From Thuidium tamariscinum (Eukaryota; Streptophyta; Bryopsida; Hypnales; Thuidiaceae): a DNA stretch of 64,000 bases. The stretch covers positions 6,388,501 to 6,452,500 of the forward strand of contig OZ019759.1 of NCBI GenBank assembly GCA_947034885.2, written 5' to 3'. Made by a program: the position numbers and the translations under genes. The notes beneath the pieces are model-generated. The model was given only the letters and a program-made list of their open reading frames with translations. It had not been told where the DNA came from and ran no database searches. Shown here in pieces: positions 49,641-60,663 of this stretch; position 1 is the first letter of the stretch, and each line of letters opens with the position of its first letter.

Positions 49641-51955
49641 ACAAGGACATAGAGATGGGATAGAAAACGCCACACGTAGAGTAGACTAAAACCAGATACA
49701 AGGCATAAAAGTAGGACAAGAGAACGAAACGAGTAGAGTAGGGAACCACGCCTAAGTAGGACCAAAACACACATTAAGATAAGTAGGTTAGTAAAGAAGA
49801 TCCATTGCTTGGAAGGCACAATGGATTGACGCTTAGACACCTGTAGGTAGTAGAATCATTAGGACCAAAGCCTGGTTGTGATCGCTTAATTCCAAGGGTG
49901 GAAATGAAGCGCCCACACGGACGACAACTTTTTTGACCCAAAGAAGAGGCTCCTCGTGAGCCTCTGTCTTTTGTGTGTTGGAACAAAGCGGAAGGTTGGA
50001 CCCTACATTGCACAAAGGTTATAAGAACCCACCATCGATTTCTCTCCATAAGTACATGGATACATGTGAAACGGGCATCCACTTTTTCTAATACAGCTTT
50101 TCAAACATCGAAATAGTGTAATATAGAGAATTCAATACATTTTATTTACAAATAATTATGTCATACATGAAAAAATACAATACGATATGCCTGTACTCCC
50201 TAAATGCGCGTGATACAAAAAAATCTAATTCTAACAACGACGTCTCTATATAATGTTGCTCGTGTTTGCGATATCAAATCAAGTTCCCACGACCTTAGCG
50301 GGCTCCCTCATGGCTTCTATTATTTCCTTTAAGTGGCAGTCGTCGCGGCCAAGTGGATTGACGCCGATCCAGTTGTCGTCGACGTGTTCGAGCAACCCTC
50401 CTTCCTGGTTGCACTTTGAATGGAGTCACCGGATCCACGGCAGGAGCTACCCTATGAGGACGTTGTCCCTGCGCTTATCGTGGGTCCATGACTCTAGAAG
50501 GAGCGTGTTCCCACTTATATTGTGGACACTCTTTTCGGGAGAGTCATCAATGAGAATGGTGTCATGCACAAAAAACGACGCGCCTTGACTGTCAATGCCC
50601 ATCAGATTGCCCTTGAAGAATTTCATGAACAGGGGCGACTTCCCCCAACAAAAAAAATTTCCAGGAGTAGTTTCTATTTTCGTGCATTGCTCCTGGCCTA
50701 AGACATTGTAGGGCGGTTTGCCCCCTTGGAACAAGAATTCCGCAATCGGTTCTACGTTCTTCTTGGCCATGGACGACTACACTACAATTTTATTCGCTAT
50801 CTCCGAAACATGTTGGAGAAATTCGGCGACGATTTGTCATGCGAACACCGCCTTGTGGCCAATGATCATGGGGTTTTGATGGCTGAGAACATTGTCTTTG
50901 AGCCTGTACAGTTTGAATTTGTCGCCGTAGGACTTCAATGTGGTGTGGCACAACACCCCGTTCAGGTCGAAGACAATGTTCAGCCATTTCCTCCTCGGCG
51001 GTCGCATTATAGGACGGTCTATCCTCCGCATGACCTCTCTTCGCCCCTCCGATCCTACCTGATAAAAGCAGGACAACAAAGAATTTGAAGTTATTTGGTT
51101 ACATGCGGAACTGGTAAAGGCAGACTACGGAGAAACACATTGCAATTCTCTATTCAACTGTGTCCTCCTAGTAGGAAGTGCTTTCGTGGGTAGCGGGCGA
51201 TGCAAGCTTATATTTTTTTCAAACTCAACCAAAAACATAGACAATGGAGTACAATTAGACACCATTCACACTTTGTAGATCGTGAAGTATATATTTTATT
51301 GATGTTGTTTCATATATACATTTCAAAGTTTTAGTCCGCCGAAACTATACACTCTCGAGTATTCTACTCTATACTATTATACATGTTGTCCACCGCAGAC
51401 GGGTTCTTCATCAGCGCCAGGCAATCAAGGAGTGGTCACCTCCTCCTACCAAAAACCATGAGTACAAATGAGATTCATGACCACTTCCAATACTTGCTAT
51501 CTCTAACAAGACTTCAAGTTTTCTGAAGTCAATCAAAGTTGTAAGGATCAAAAGTTAGTACCTGCGCGGACTCAGTCGTATCAAGGGCGACCTGCTCTCC
51601 TTATGCAGTAGCAAGAGCATCCACATCGCCTTCTTTAGGGACATTGTCGTCAGGCTCATTCTCTCCGTAGTCTATCTTCTCTTCATCATCCACGAGAGTA
51701 GACACTTCCATTGAGAGTTGCACTTGCTCCGATACCCGACATTTTGGTGCATCTGTGCTTGAGTCCTTTCCGATCATCTCTTCAAGAATATCGTCATGTC
51801 GACGATAATCTCGAGCCTATTCTGTTGCAGGTCCCCTTAGGTGAGGAAGGATAACCTGAAAAGCACCCTCATTAGGCGAGACTACAGTTGGAGCCAACTG
51901 TGACGTTAGGGTGCACGCCACAACCTCATTATATGCCAATGAGGTCACGTGAGCG

Positions 51956-52006
51956 TTATCCTCGACTCGAGGATAAAAGAGTGGTTTATCCTCGACTCAA
52001 GGATGA
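51956..52006. promoter_or_regulatory. Two adjacent 21-bp palindromes in the E1 large gene
   Basis: Perfect copy at 51,956-51,976 and a copy with two changes at 51,986-52,006, 30 bases apart. A further half-matching copy lies at 51,788-51,808. They fall between the linker and phosphatase coding blocks. Confidence 0.65.
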
Positions 52007-54719
52007 AGAAGTCCAGCCACGAGGTCCTCGACCTCCGTAGGAACGGGAGGTGCCGGAACTGACGACGCTAGCATTGATGACTACAACATTGACGCAATCC
52101 CCCCTTGGCTTAATTAAGTTTGAAACATCTTTTTTAGCTCCTTGAATTGACTGGAGAGGTTAGAAATCTTTTGTTGGGACTCTTGCTGCACTTTGATAAT
52201 TTGAGCTCGTGCATAGGCCAACTCTTTGTCCTTTTTTGCATTCTCAACCCTCCGAGCGGCACGTCTGTTCAGCTTTTCTTCCTCTTCCTTCTAATGGTCT
52301 TTTTCCACCTTCATCACCTTACCATCAGGAAGGAGAAGCGACTTCAACTCCGTCACCTTCGGCGGACCGTCGTGGTCCTCATCGTTGTGGTCGGACTTGT
52401 GAGGATGATTGATTGGATCATTGTCACTACCAAAGTCGTAGAATACGGGCTTCTTGTCCTTGTCCACAATGTCTGCGACAGGGATGCCTTGGGTAGAGGT
52501 TCCCTTTGCGAGCTCGTCATCACGCCCTACTTCTTGCATGATGACGTCGTCGTCCGCGGAGCCCTCTTTCATAAATGAATCTTCCCGCTCTCCGAAGTCG
52601 AGCGGGTCCTCGACATCCTCCTCTGTTTGCCTCCGCTTGGCTCTCTTCCACTCGATGTCGGGCTCCATTTCATTGTTCGCCTCTAATTCAGTTTTGAATT
52701 CAGCGATGATATTGGACGGTGCTGCCAACGAAACTTGCAAATCAACCAACTCCAAATCTGGTTGATCAACAACTTGCGTAATTGGTTGTGTAGTTTGTGC
52801 AGTCACGTTTGCATTTGCCATCCACAAGTAAATTTGGAACGTATTCGTCCCAAACTCATCCAGGCCTTATACACCTGGATCTGATGTCACGTGAGGCCCG
52901 ACATTCTCCCTCCGTCGAGAGACTGGAATGTTTTCTGTGGTCAACAAGATTATGGGAGGCAAGACAGGCAAGTTCGAACAAACCTCAACGGGGCTCCAAG
53001 TAGCTGGCTTCTCGTAGTTCAAGGAATAAGGGGAATTCGACATTTTGAAATCCCTCCAATCCATCTTCTGAGCAAGGTAAGAAATTGCCAAATATGCCTT
53101 CATGTCACTCCGATCAACAAAGCCAAAATAATATGCTCCAAACATCTGCCACAACATGTGAGGGAACCAATAAGAATATATAATTACTCTCGGAAGTGAC
53201 AAAAGAGCATCAGATATGATCTCCCGTATCACTGAGTCAATGATACTTGATGACTATTTTTACCAAAGGTCATGTAAATAAAATAAAATATGTTTTACAA
53301 CTCAAGGAGGAATTGGGGGAAGGTATCACCGATGCGAGGATAACTACCAGTGCAAAAAAATCTTACCTTTGTTGCCAGCATGAACTTCATGCCTACATAA
53401 ATGCCGAGAATGTTTTCATTCAGCTTTGCAAATGCTTGAAGCATTTGCAAGTAGAACTCCGTGCGCAGTTCCGTGGACTCTATCTTCCACTTCGCCTCTG
53501 TGTTCTTACCCCAATCCCAGTAATACATATTCCCTAGTACAGTGGAGTATTTTTTCTTCACGAAGTCACAACTGGAGGATGCAAAGTTGTTGTTCCTTTT
53601 GAAAAGGAACATGAAAAGAACGTTGCAGCCGGCGTTCGATTGGTAAGGTTGCCCAACAACTCGACTCTGCCCGGATAGTACATGGAGAGAATGTACTCAT
53701 AAGTTACTAGATTTTGTGTTGCAAATGCCTTCGCCGCCTTGAAGTCATTGTTGTTCTTCAAAACGAAGAGCCAAATGTTCGGCTCCGTCATCTTAGGATA
53801 GAGACTAAGATGAAGGAAGTTTAGGAAGGGGTCAATGGGGCGTTCAGTTTCGGTGGCTTCCACTCTCGAAGCCTCTCTAAAGTCCACGGGAGCAAAGTTA
53901 ACTTCCCTACTGTGATACTGGTAGGTGGAACTAGTCACCAGCACCTTCGCATTGATGTGAACCCCTTGCACTTGCACCCCCCCAGCAAGCTCAGGAAGTT
54001 GATACTTCAACTTCATGAACCTTGTAGATATATGATGAACCTTTAAAAATTGCTTCTCAAGGTCTTTTGCACACTTCAGCCAAGCATCATTTCATAAGCA
54101 TTACTTGTCATAATCAGCCTTAGAGTGTGTGAGCAAGAAGTCCCACGAGGTTGAAGTGAATTTGTATCGTGCCTTCCATGACTTCCACACCTGGTCCACA
54201 ACATCACCACTAGTAGTCAAAAACTTTAGGTCTGGCTTCACAACCATCAGATCCTGAAGTATTACTTTCTTCCGCTTCTTCCTCTCCACCTACTCCTTAT
54301 AGGTTGTATTGTCTGGCACAAGGATCTTTGTTGATGCAATAGAGACCTTCAAATACAGGGCCAAACATCCACGCGTTTTGCCAAAATCCACGTCTGTGAA
54401 GTGGCCAAAGTGTTTAAAAAACTCTCGCTTCAAAGACATGTTCTTGATTCTGAATCCCTTCACGTCCCTGTATAGTTTCAAGGCGCAAGGATCAATCAAG
54501 TTGCCATCAGCGTGCTTTGTCAAGAAGTTTTTCCAATGTATCCATAAAGCGTCGAGTAGGGTGATAATTTGGATCTCATTCTTCAAATTTGAGGTGCTAT
54601 TTATCGTCGCACAATCCCGCTAAGGATTGACATTCTGAAAGCGCCCAATGACTGCGTCTATAAAGCTCTGCATTACCCACCACAGACAAGTAGGTCGATG
54701 TAAGATAATCCATTCTTAG

Positions 54720-54846
54720 TTATCGTCGACCCGACGATATAGGCAATGACTTAATCAAGATATGAAACTCAAAAGTAAACATTCTACACAATGTGATGAC
54801 AACAAACCTAACATGTTTCAACACCTTATCATCAAGTCGAGGATAA
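54720..54846. promoter_or_regulatory. Two 21-bp palindromes in an E1 large-gene intron
   Basis: Copies at 54,720-54,740 and 54,826-54,846 lie inside the intron between the exon ending at 54,868 and the next exon near 54,660. The second lies about 20 bases past the 5' splice site, as in other introns of this gene. Confidence 0.65.
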
Positions 54847-54915
54847 GGGATCCAAAGCAATTTTTACCTTATACTTCTCTAGATCCCACACTGCCTTATT
54901 CTTCCTGGTCACAGA

Positions 54916-54941
54916 AGGCCTTATTCATTATATTGAGACAA
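54916..54941 (+). repeat. Left terminal inverted repeat of B
   Basis: Begins AGGCCTTATTC and ends TTGAGACAA. Three mismatches to the right repeat. AGGCCT is itself a palindrome, as at the start of E1. Confidence 0.9.
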
Positions 54942-55349
54942 AATGACCATTATGAGACTTTTGAAATAGGGCGCAAAAGCTCCATTGATGGAAGAGTTGT
55001 TGAATTCTATGATAATAATCAAGCATTCAAGATTAATTGGAGTGTTGAAGGATTTAGGGTGAACAAGTGAAAGTTTACATGAAGAAGGCACAACAGAACA
55101 GCCAATAACTTAGTCGGAAATAAGGGCCATCTTTTTACAATATAGAGAATGAGATGAAGCCTCAATACACAAGGTGCGGTCAGCATTTATTCTATCTTCA
55201 AAAATGAACAAATGAAGAGCCTCACTGTACATGTGACTCTTTACTACTTTGAGTGTATGAGTTCTATATATGGCCTTTCTATTTATAGTAATGAGAACTC
55301 AGAAGCTTCGAGGGCTTCGAAAAATGTACCACGTCCCTTTCCTCATTTG

Positions 55350-55694
55350 CTATTTTCCATGACTTGAGCTTTTCGCGAGTGCTCTCAAGATATCCTCGTG
55401 TCGAGAAGGATACGGAGGCCCACTCTTACCGTCCTGGTTATCCCAGGACTTCACGTTGCTCGAAATATTATGCTTCCGCTTTTGTGTGCTCTTGCTTGTG
55501 GCATGATCCGAAGCAGAAAGTGATTTTGATCCTCCAATGGGTGGTTTCAATTTTGATGTAATTACATTGTCTTTGTACATGTCAAGGTGTCCAACAGATT
55601 TTGAGCTCATCGAGCGCTGATGATCTCTGAGAACCCTCTGACGAAAGAGGCTGTCCGACGAGGGCAGCCGGAAGAAAGTAAAATGTCCTTGCAA
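55350..55694 (-). pseudogene. B tail-gene fragment (C-terminal part)
   Basis: Encodes SSDSLFRQRVLRDHQRS, a basic Ser-rich middle, then TQKRKHNIS and SRHEDILRALAKSSSHGK, ending about 400 bases inside the left terminal repeat. It corresponds to the last third of the E1 tail gene and, unlike E1, has Gln rather than TAG in the TQKRK site. The 5' part is lost at a deletion junction near 55,687, where sequence passes directly into a unit of the 172-bp array. The first Met is therefore not the natural start. Confidence 0.7.
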
Positions 55695-55990
55695 ATCGAC
55701 TGTGGAAAATGAATTTGGAGGTGTATTCCTACTTCTACATTTTTCTTGGGGTATTATTCATATAAATTTTGAAACATTTGTAGAATGAAATTTATAAAAA
55801 CAATGGTAGGACTACGTCTTCTTTAAAATGCAATGCGGTTTTTGCAAGGAACTTAACTGATTTAGCCTATATCTTTTAGATAGTATAATTGTGAAGGTTT
55901 ATGTAACTTATGAAATATTTTGTTTTAATTTGGCTATTGTTCATATTCATTTAGAAACATGAATTCAATGGGATTTGACAATGTTTAGAG
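55687..55990. repeat. B remnant of the 172-bp array (one to two units)
   Basis: Words gcaaatcgac, gaatttggaggtgtattc, tgaaacatttgtagaa and gaattcaatgggattt follow the unit order of the E0 array. Copies of the landmark lie near 55,768 and 55,955. Confidence 0.8.
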
Positions 55991-57542
55991 TGACTCAGTA
56001 TTTTTTGGAATTCAATGGGATTTCCTGAACAAACTAATTATACTTGAGATTGATTATTGGAGAGTAAAGTGGGTGAATATTCGATCTACTTAGTACCTTT
56101 TTTTTATTTAATACTTATTGGCAGCTAAACTCTGAACATTTGTCCATGAAGGGTTTTTTTTAAAAGAAAAAACATTTAGCAATACTTCATTTCATACATG
56201 ATTTGACAAACAATTTAGCATAGTAGTCTAATTTTGAAGTTCTGAGAATTTGGGTGGTTCAAAGATTACATTTATTGAGCTTTATAGAAAAAATTTAGGA
56301 TTCAAGGCTTATAAGTAAATTTTTCTGGCTTAGGGTTTGGATGTTTGTGTTTTATGGTTTATGGCCATTCGTTACTCCTTATTACTTCAGAAGGTAGGAT
56401 TAATGTTGCTGATCTAAAGTTTAGCATTCTTAGACTTCAAAGTTTAGATTTAGGGTTTAGGATGCACAATGATATGTCATGGTTTGGGGTTTAGGATTTA
56501 GGGTTTAGTAGGATCGGAGGGACTAAACTTGGAAGCATGAACTCTTTAAAAATACTCATTTTGAATTTCATCTTTGTTCAGCTTCTAATTTTTGTTAGAC
56601 ATCCAAACCTTAAATCCATTAAAACCCATAACTATTCTAAATGTCTTAATCCGTAGGAAGATAGACCCTCGCCCGCAAAAAGCCTAAACCCGGGCGGTGT
56701 AGATTTTGGATTTCTAAACATGGACCCAGAATATTTACGCAATTGGAATGGGGGGAAAATACTGCCGGAGAACCAACGGTGAAAAGTGCTACGAATCTCC
56801 TAAATGCGGGGCAAAAGTGCTGGAATGGCAGAGGTAGTACTGTACCTGTCCATGTAGGGAAGCATCTCCTTTAGACCGATAAGCGCAATTAGTAAAGTTA
56901 CCCCGAAAAGCTGCGGAAGGCGCCCTAAATCTGCTCGCATGACACATGTGCACTGCAGTGTTGGGACGTGGAGGAATTTTTGAACTTCGGATTTTCGCGC
57001 TCTAAATTTCCCGCTCTGAATTTCCCGCCTACAGTGTATTTTGCTTGGATGCGTCTTCCCTATCGGGCCCGTGGTCATTGTTTTTCTTCTACGTCATTTT
57101 GCAGGGCATCGGTGTCGTCGCTTTGTTCTTTGCGTGGTTTCTCTCTGGAGTGACATATTTGATGCTTCTGTAGCAGTCGTTAAACTTGTAGAGCACGCAG
57201 TGCGCGGTTTCTCACAGCACATTGTTTCCTTTCGAATCTGCAGGTAATGAGGGGGCTTAGTTGTGATACAGTGCATAGAGTGTAGGGTTTGCAATGCTTC
57301 GTCGGCGACAGAGATTGTACTAGGCAGTATGCATGGCAGTCCTATGCGTAGTCTGTGACATTCTTTGTATTACATATCATCTCTTTGTTTGGGTCGTTAG
57401 GTTCTCATTTGTTCACAGAATGATTGAAGCATGCGATGTCATGTGCACTTTTTTGTGTAGTAGTCGTTTATGTAAAGTGGAACCTGCATTCGGGACGTTT
57501 TGGAATTCCGGAAAACATGCCAGAAAAGACGGAGATAAAAGC
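55991..57542. other. B leader region, homologous to E0 41,200-42,740
   Basis: Non-coding, with TTTAGGG-like motifs near 56,490-56,510. Colinear with E0. Probably promoter and 5' untranslated DNA of the DUF7869 gene. Confidence 0.7.
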
Positions 57543-58208
57543 TTATTGTTGACTCGAAGATAATTCAAAATTGTAATGTTATAGAGTACTTGCAGGCTTT
57601 AGCTTCTGTCCTGCGTACCTGAACATACACAAGTACACTGATTTGAAACAAATATTTATTATCGTCGAGTCGACGATAGTACGTAATGAACGCATCAATT
57701 TTTTTGTTCATGCGAAGGTCCTAATGGATTTAATTGAACTGTGCACATAGTTTCTTAAGTTTCTGCTCATAGAGAATAATATTTCGTCTTGGATGATATC
57801 CTCGATTCGACGATATCAGGGACAGGTCATTGGTGGAGGACAATGTTTGCATTGATTACCTCATAATCGGGTCTTTGCCTGCTATGTAGTTTCTGGCTCG
57901 CAGCATATTAAATGTTCCATTTCATCGAAGATATGAAGAAATGTTTTAACTTTTAAATATTTGTCGACACATCATTTTCCTGGTTATCCTCGAGTCGACA
58001 ATAAGTACGGACTGCCACTACATATAAGTCATGAAGTGGTTCCCCTCGTGACCTACTTTGCTCATATAGTTTCTTAAGACTAACGTTTTCATAATCCGTA
58101 CAATGTTTCTTTATTGACTATCATCAGACATGATAGTATGTTACAATCATAGAATCTTCCACCGCAAAGAGTGTTTACTTAAAATCTTTATCATCGAGTC
58201 GATGATAT
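57543..58208. promoter_or_regulatory. B palindrome cluster before the DUF7869 gene (five copies)
   Basis: Copies at 57,543, 57,659, 57,796, 57,984 and 58,188. These are the best preserved set: 57,659 and 58,188 keep both half-sites with full TCGA cores. The last copy ends 31 bases before the ATG and lies just upstream of a 3' splice site (gatgtctgcag, ending 58,238), so part of the cluster is probably in a 5' untranslated intron. Confidence 0.8.
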
Positions 58209-58239
58209 GTTTTTTCATTTAGAACTTGATGTCTGCAGA

Positions 58240-60663
58240 ATGGATTACCATGGCCCTAAGGATTTTGCGAATCCAGTGGCAACACTTCCACTTGATGTTC
58301 GCTTATGCGAGGGACTTCCTCGTGCGAAATGGGTCATGCAGCCGGTCACTCTTCAAGATGAAGACGGAGTGGACGTTGCGAGGGGAGTCATTCAGAACAT
58401 TGACCCTGACATGATCTTTGATCAGAATGGAAAATCTCTAGGCGATGACCGTGTTGTTGTACACATTGCGGAGTCTTTGAATGAAGAGCTCTTTTCTTCG
58501 TCGAATATGTGGTCTATACGTTCTTGGCACATTAGGAATGTGTTTATGTACGACGGTGCTTCTTTGTATGACCATGATGAAACACAAAAATACAACACGG
58601 CCATGAATCCCAAAAGAGCTCGAAAGGAGTTACGATCATACGAAACAACTCGTGTGAGAATTGATCCTGAGGTCCCTCCCAAGAAACAACTTCTCCTGAC
58701 TATGGAATCGATCACAGCAGTTTCCACAAAAACTTGTTGTAGAAAGATTTGTGTGCAGCATTTTCCTCTTGCACAAGTTCAAGCAATACGGACCGAGCTG
58801 TATGGTGGTGGTGACTTCAAAGCTCGCAACAAGACTTTGTTGGAGGTGCATAAGCAAATCCATAAAGATGTTAATGGTAAAGAGTGGATCACCTTGAAAG
58901 AGAGGGAAGTCTGTCCTACAGCGTGGTGGATCATTCATGGAATAGCAAAGTGTACATTCTATAGGTACAAAGACAAAGCCAAAACTGGGAAAGAAGCTGA
59001 TGTGCATGGAAATCTGGGATCCAAAAAGCCACGCATGGAAACTATTCAAGCAACTGCCACACTTCGAAAGTTAATTGAGGTGGATGCTGATAAGATGCCA
59101 CACAAGACGAGGACACTGGAGTCCAGGGAGAAGGTTACTGCCATGGTTCTCCCATCCTCGTTTCGATGGAGTGATCAATTGAAAACAATCAATGAATCCA
59201 ATGCAAGCTTCAATTTACCACCCATTTCTTCTAGTGGTTTGAGCAATATTCGTCGTAATTCATTTCTTGAGTTCGCTGCAAAGGCGCGTGGAGATACATT
59301 TGCTAGATGTGGATTGTGTGACAAGTACAATCAATTGAGAAGCGCTTGTGTAGGTGAGGAGGCAAAATCTAAGTGGACAGAATTGAAGAAAACCCATAAT
59401 CAGGGGCAATTGGCTCATAGGCACCTGTACTACGGACATCGAGACGAATCAGTAAAATCGCCTGATAAAGCGTTGTGCATTATTCATGACAAGATGGATC
59501 ATTCAAAGACTGCTTCTCCACACTTCTCTCACAAAACCAAGGTCACTGAATCATTCATGAAAATGCCTGTAGCGGTAACAGGTATGATTGCTCATGGGCA
59601 TGGTGATGTGCGATATGCACACTATGGTTTAGACATTTATCCAACTGATTCAAATCATACCATTGGATCTATTGCAAGGTTGTTGCGTGATTTGGAAGGA
59701 GCGCCAAAGAATTCATCACGCACGTTATTTTCAGTAGAAGATAACCAATCCACTCTTACAAAGGCAGTTTTAGATGGAGCGGTAATTTGCTTGGACTCGC
59801 TTCTGCCACCTCCGGATGAACCACTTCCACCTAAACCTCTTCCCCCTGTTCTAATGTTACAACTCGACAATTGTTCAGAGGACAACAAGAATCGTTATGT
59901 TTTTGGTTTTTGCTCTATGCTTGTATACAAAGGCATTTTTTGGGAGGTGTACATCAACTTCCTCATTGTGGGGCACACTCATGAAGACATTGATGCTCTT
60001 TTTGGTCGATGGAGCTCGAGATTGAAGACAAATAACTATCCAACAATTCCTAGGCTTATGAAGTCTTTTATGGATACTGAAGAGCACCCTGTGATTCCTC
60101 ATCTCATTGAAGAAGTTCCTGACTTCAAGGCGTTTGTGCATGGATATCTTGGCACAGGTGGGGATTTCTTGGAGGGTCATTCTAGATCCCAACAATTTAA
60201 GTTTTTCAAGGATTCAAATGGATGGCCTTTGATGGAATACAAGAATTTGTGTACAGATGATAAGTGGTTGCCCGAAGGTGGCAAGGGAATTAGATTGTGG
60301 TCCGAGACTGCACACGGCCTTCCCAAAGTGCCAACGGGTAATCCTCGACCTCTAGTTCCTGAACCGATGAAAGCCCTTCAAGACATAAAGAAGGGTTTGA
60401 ACGGTTTTGTTGCGTACTGGAAGAAGATGGCAGATGACGATTATACAGGGGAATTCAGGCAAAAAAATGGCACCTTGGAAGATTATTGGAAAGGCGTTCG
60501 AACGGCTCTAGATGCACCTCTTCAGCTTCGTGAGTCATTACTCGATGGATTTTGGCCAACTTCTAGAATTACCCCTGATGAGACTGATCGCATGCAAAGA
60601 GACGACACATTGCATGAGGAAGACGCAGAAGATGTACCATTCGTTGGACGTAGACGTGATTGA
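58240..60663 (+). CDS. DUF7869-type transposase, nearly intact (807 codons to the first stop)
   Basis: ATG 58,240 is preferred over 58,207 because a strong 3' splice site (gtctgcag) ends at 58,238 and similarity to E0 is coding from here. N-terminal part has TKTCCRKICVQHF (residues about 164-176) and EVCPTAWWIIHGIAKCTFY, typical of this family. FARCGLCDKYNQLRSAC (C357 and on) looks like a zinc knuckle. Candidate RNase H-fold catalytic residues: D417 in IIHDKMDHSKTASPHF, D543 in LQLDNCSEDNKNRY, and GHTHEDID (578-585). The nuclear product would cut and join the AGGCCTTATT ends. The frame ends at TGA 60,661 inside RRRD-stop-PRPSFRV and continues for 143 codons, so a CGA-to-TGA change is likely. 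It is the only long intact frame in the window and may be the most recently active copy. Confidence 0.88.
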   Translation: MDYHGPKDFANPVATLPLDVRLCEGLPRAKWVMQPVTLQDEDGVDVARGVIQNIDPDMIFDQNGKSLGDDRVVVHIAESLNEELFSSSNMWSIRSWHIRNVFMYDGASLYDHDETQKYNTAMNPKRARKELRSYETTRVRIDPEVPPKKQLLLTMESITAVSTKTCCRKICVQHFPLAQVQAIRTELYGGGDFKARNKTLLEVHKQIHKDVNGKEWITLKEREVCPTAWWIIHGIAKCTFYRYKDKAKTGKEADVHGNLGSKKPRMETIQATATLRKLIEVDADKMPHKTRTLESREKVTAMVLPSSFRWSDQLKTINESNASFNLPPISSSGLSNIRRNSFLEFAAKARGDTFARCGLCDKYNQLRSACVGEEAKSKWTELKKTHNQGQLAHRHLYYGHRDESVKSPDKALCIIHDKMDHSKTASPHFSHKTKVTESFMKMPVAVTGMIAHGHGDVRYAHYGLDIYPTDSNHTIGSIARLLRDLEGAPKNSSRTLFSVEDNQSTLTKAVLDGAVICLDSLLPPPDEPLPPKPLPPVLMLQLDNCSEDNKNRYVFGFCSMLVYKGIFWEVYINFLIVGHTHEDIDALFGRWSSRLKTNNYPTIPRLMKSFMDTEEHPVIPHLIEEVPDFKAFVHGYLGTGGDFLEGHSRSQQFKFFKDSNGWPLMEYKNLCTDDKWLPEGGKGIRLWSETAHGLPKVPTGNPRPLVPEPMKALQDIKKGLNGFVAYWKKMADDDYTGEFRQKNGTLEDYWKGVRTALDAPLQLRESLLDGFWPTSRITPDETDRMQRDDTLHEEDAEDVPFVGRRRD

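Larger units (their letters stand above)
46326..49917. mobile_element. LTR-type element (solo LTR-like) with 5-bp duplication CGGAT/CGGAC
   Basis: Starts TGTGAGTCCCC and ends GCGCCCACA; flanks are CGGAT (46,321-46,325) and CGGAC (49,918-49,922). Excising it with one flank restores the reading frame of the E1 tail gene, which fixes the borders. The first 35 bases form a hairpin (gtgagtccccg / cggggactcac). TATA box at about 47,719 (gaatataaaagggg), followed by a (CT)n run at 47,745-47,765, 1.4 kb from the left end. Right-end words (ccattgcttggaa, caagggtggaa) match the element at 24,706-30,372. A GC-rich patch lies at 48,530-48,760. No gag-pol frames, so a long solo LTR or non-autonomous derivative. 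Confidence 0.82.
45521..49995 (-). pseudogene. E1 tail gene, cut by an LTR-type element
   Basis: Upstream block 49,995-49,918 reads KRQRLTRSLFFGSKKLSS. With 46,326-49,917 and one 5-bp repeat removed, the frame continues without a break into AGGSEFDNG and SKPYMLCSAIDAAST (46,325 onward), paralleling the E0 copy. The C-terminal part has RRLSSSDRLFCQRIIREHRR, a Ser-rich region, a TAG at 45,653 (KQKRK-like site), then YYASRCEDILRGLAK, matching B (SSDSLFRQRVLRDHQRS, SRHEDILRALAK). The natural stop is at 45,521. The protein is basic and Ser/Pro-rich with no known domain. It always sits next to the left terminal repeat, 3' end outward. Two palindrome-like words (46,009, 46,104) lie within its coding part. 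Confidence 0.7.
50246..54915 (-). pseudogene. E1 large gene, 3' part (methyltransferase-like, acidic linker, FCP1/NIF-like phosphatase)
   Basis: Continues the gene interrupted by B. From right to left: TRKNKAVWDLEKYK ending at a donor (gtaaaaa, 54,868); NEIQIITLLDALWIHWK; KKRKKVILQDLMVVKPDLKF; MTEPNIWLFVLKNNNDF; ENILGIYVGMKFMLATK; FGFVDRSDMKAYLAISYLA; acidic linker (52,827-52,291) with a Lys-rich end. The FCP1/NIF HAD segment follows at about 51,000-50,300: KWLNIVFDLNGVLC (motif I), IVV-stop-SSMAKKNVE (motif II, expected Trp is TAG), ILIDDSPEKSVHNISGN (the DD motif) and LLPWIRWLH. That order and spacing fit FCP1-type CTD phosphatases, with DxNG in place of DxDxT as in several plant homologues. 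Stops include TAG near 50,450, TGA in VFA-stop-Q (E0 has CGA), TAG at VER and others. A first stop at 50,279 may also be a lesion. Confidence 0.72.

Noticed and set aside
58422..60195. Minus-strand frames opposite the transposase (for example 58,636-59,049).
   Set aside because: Shadows of the strongly coding plus strand; they carry no family signatures.
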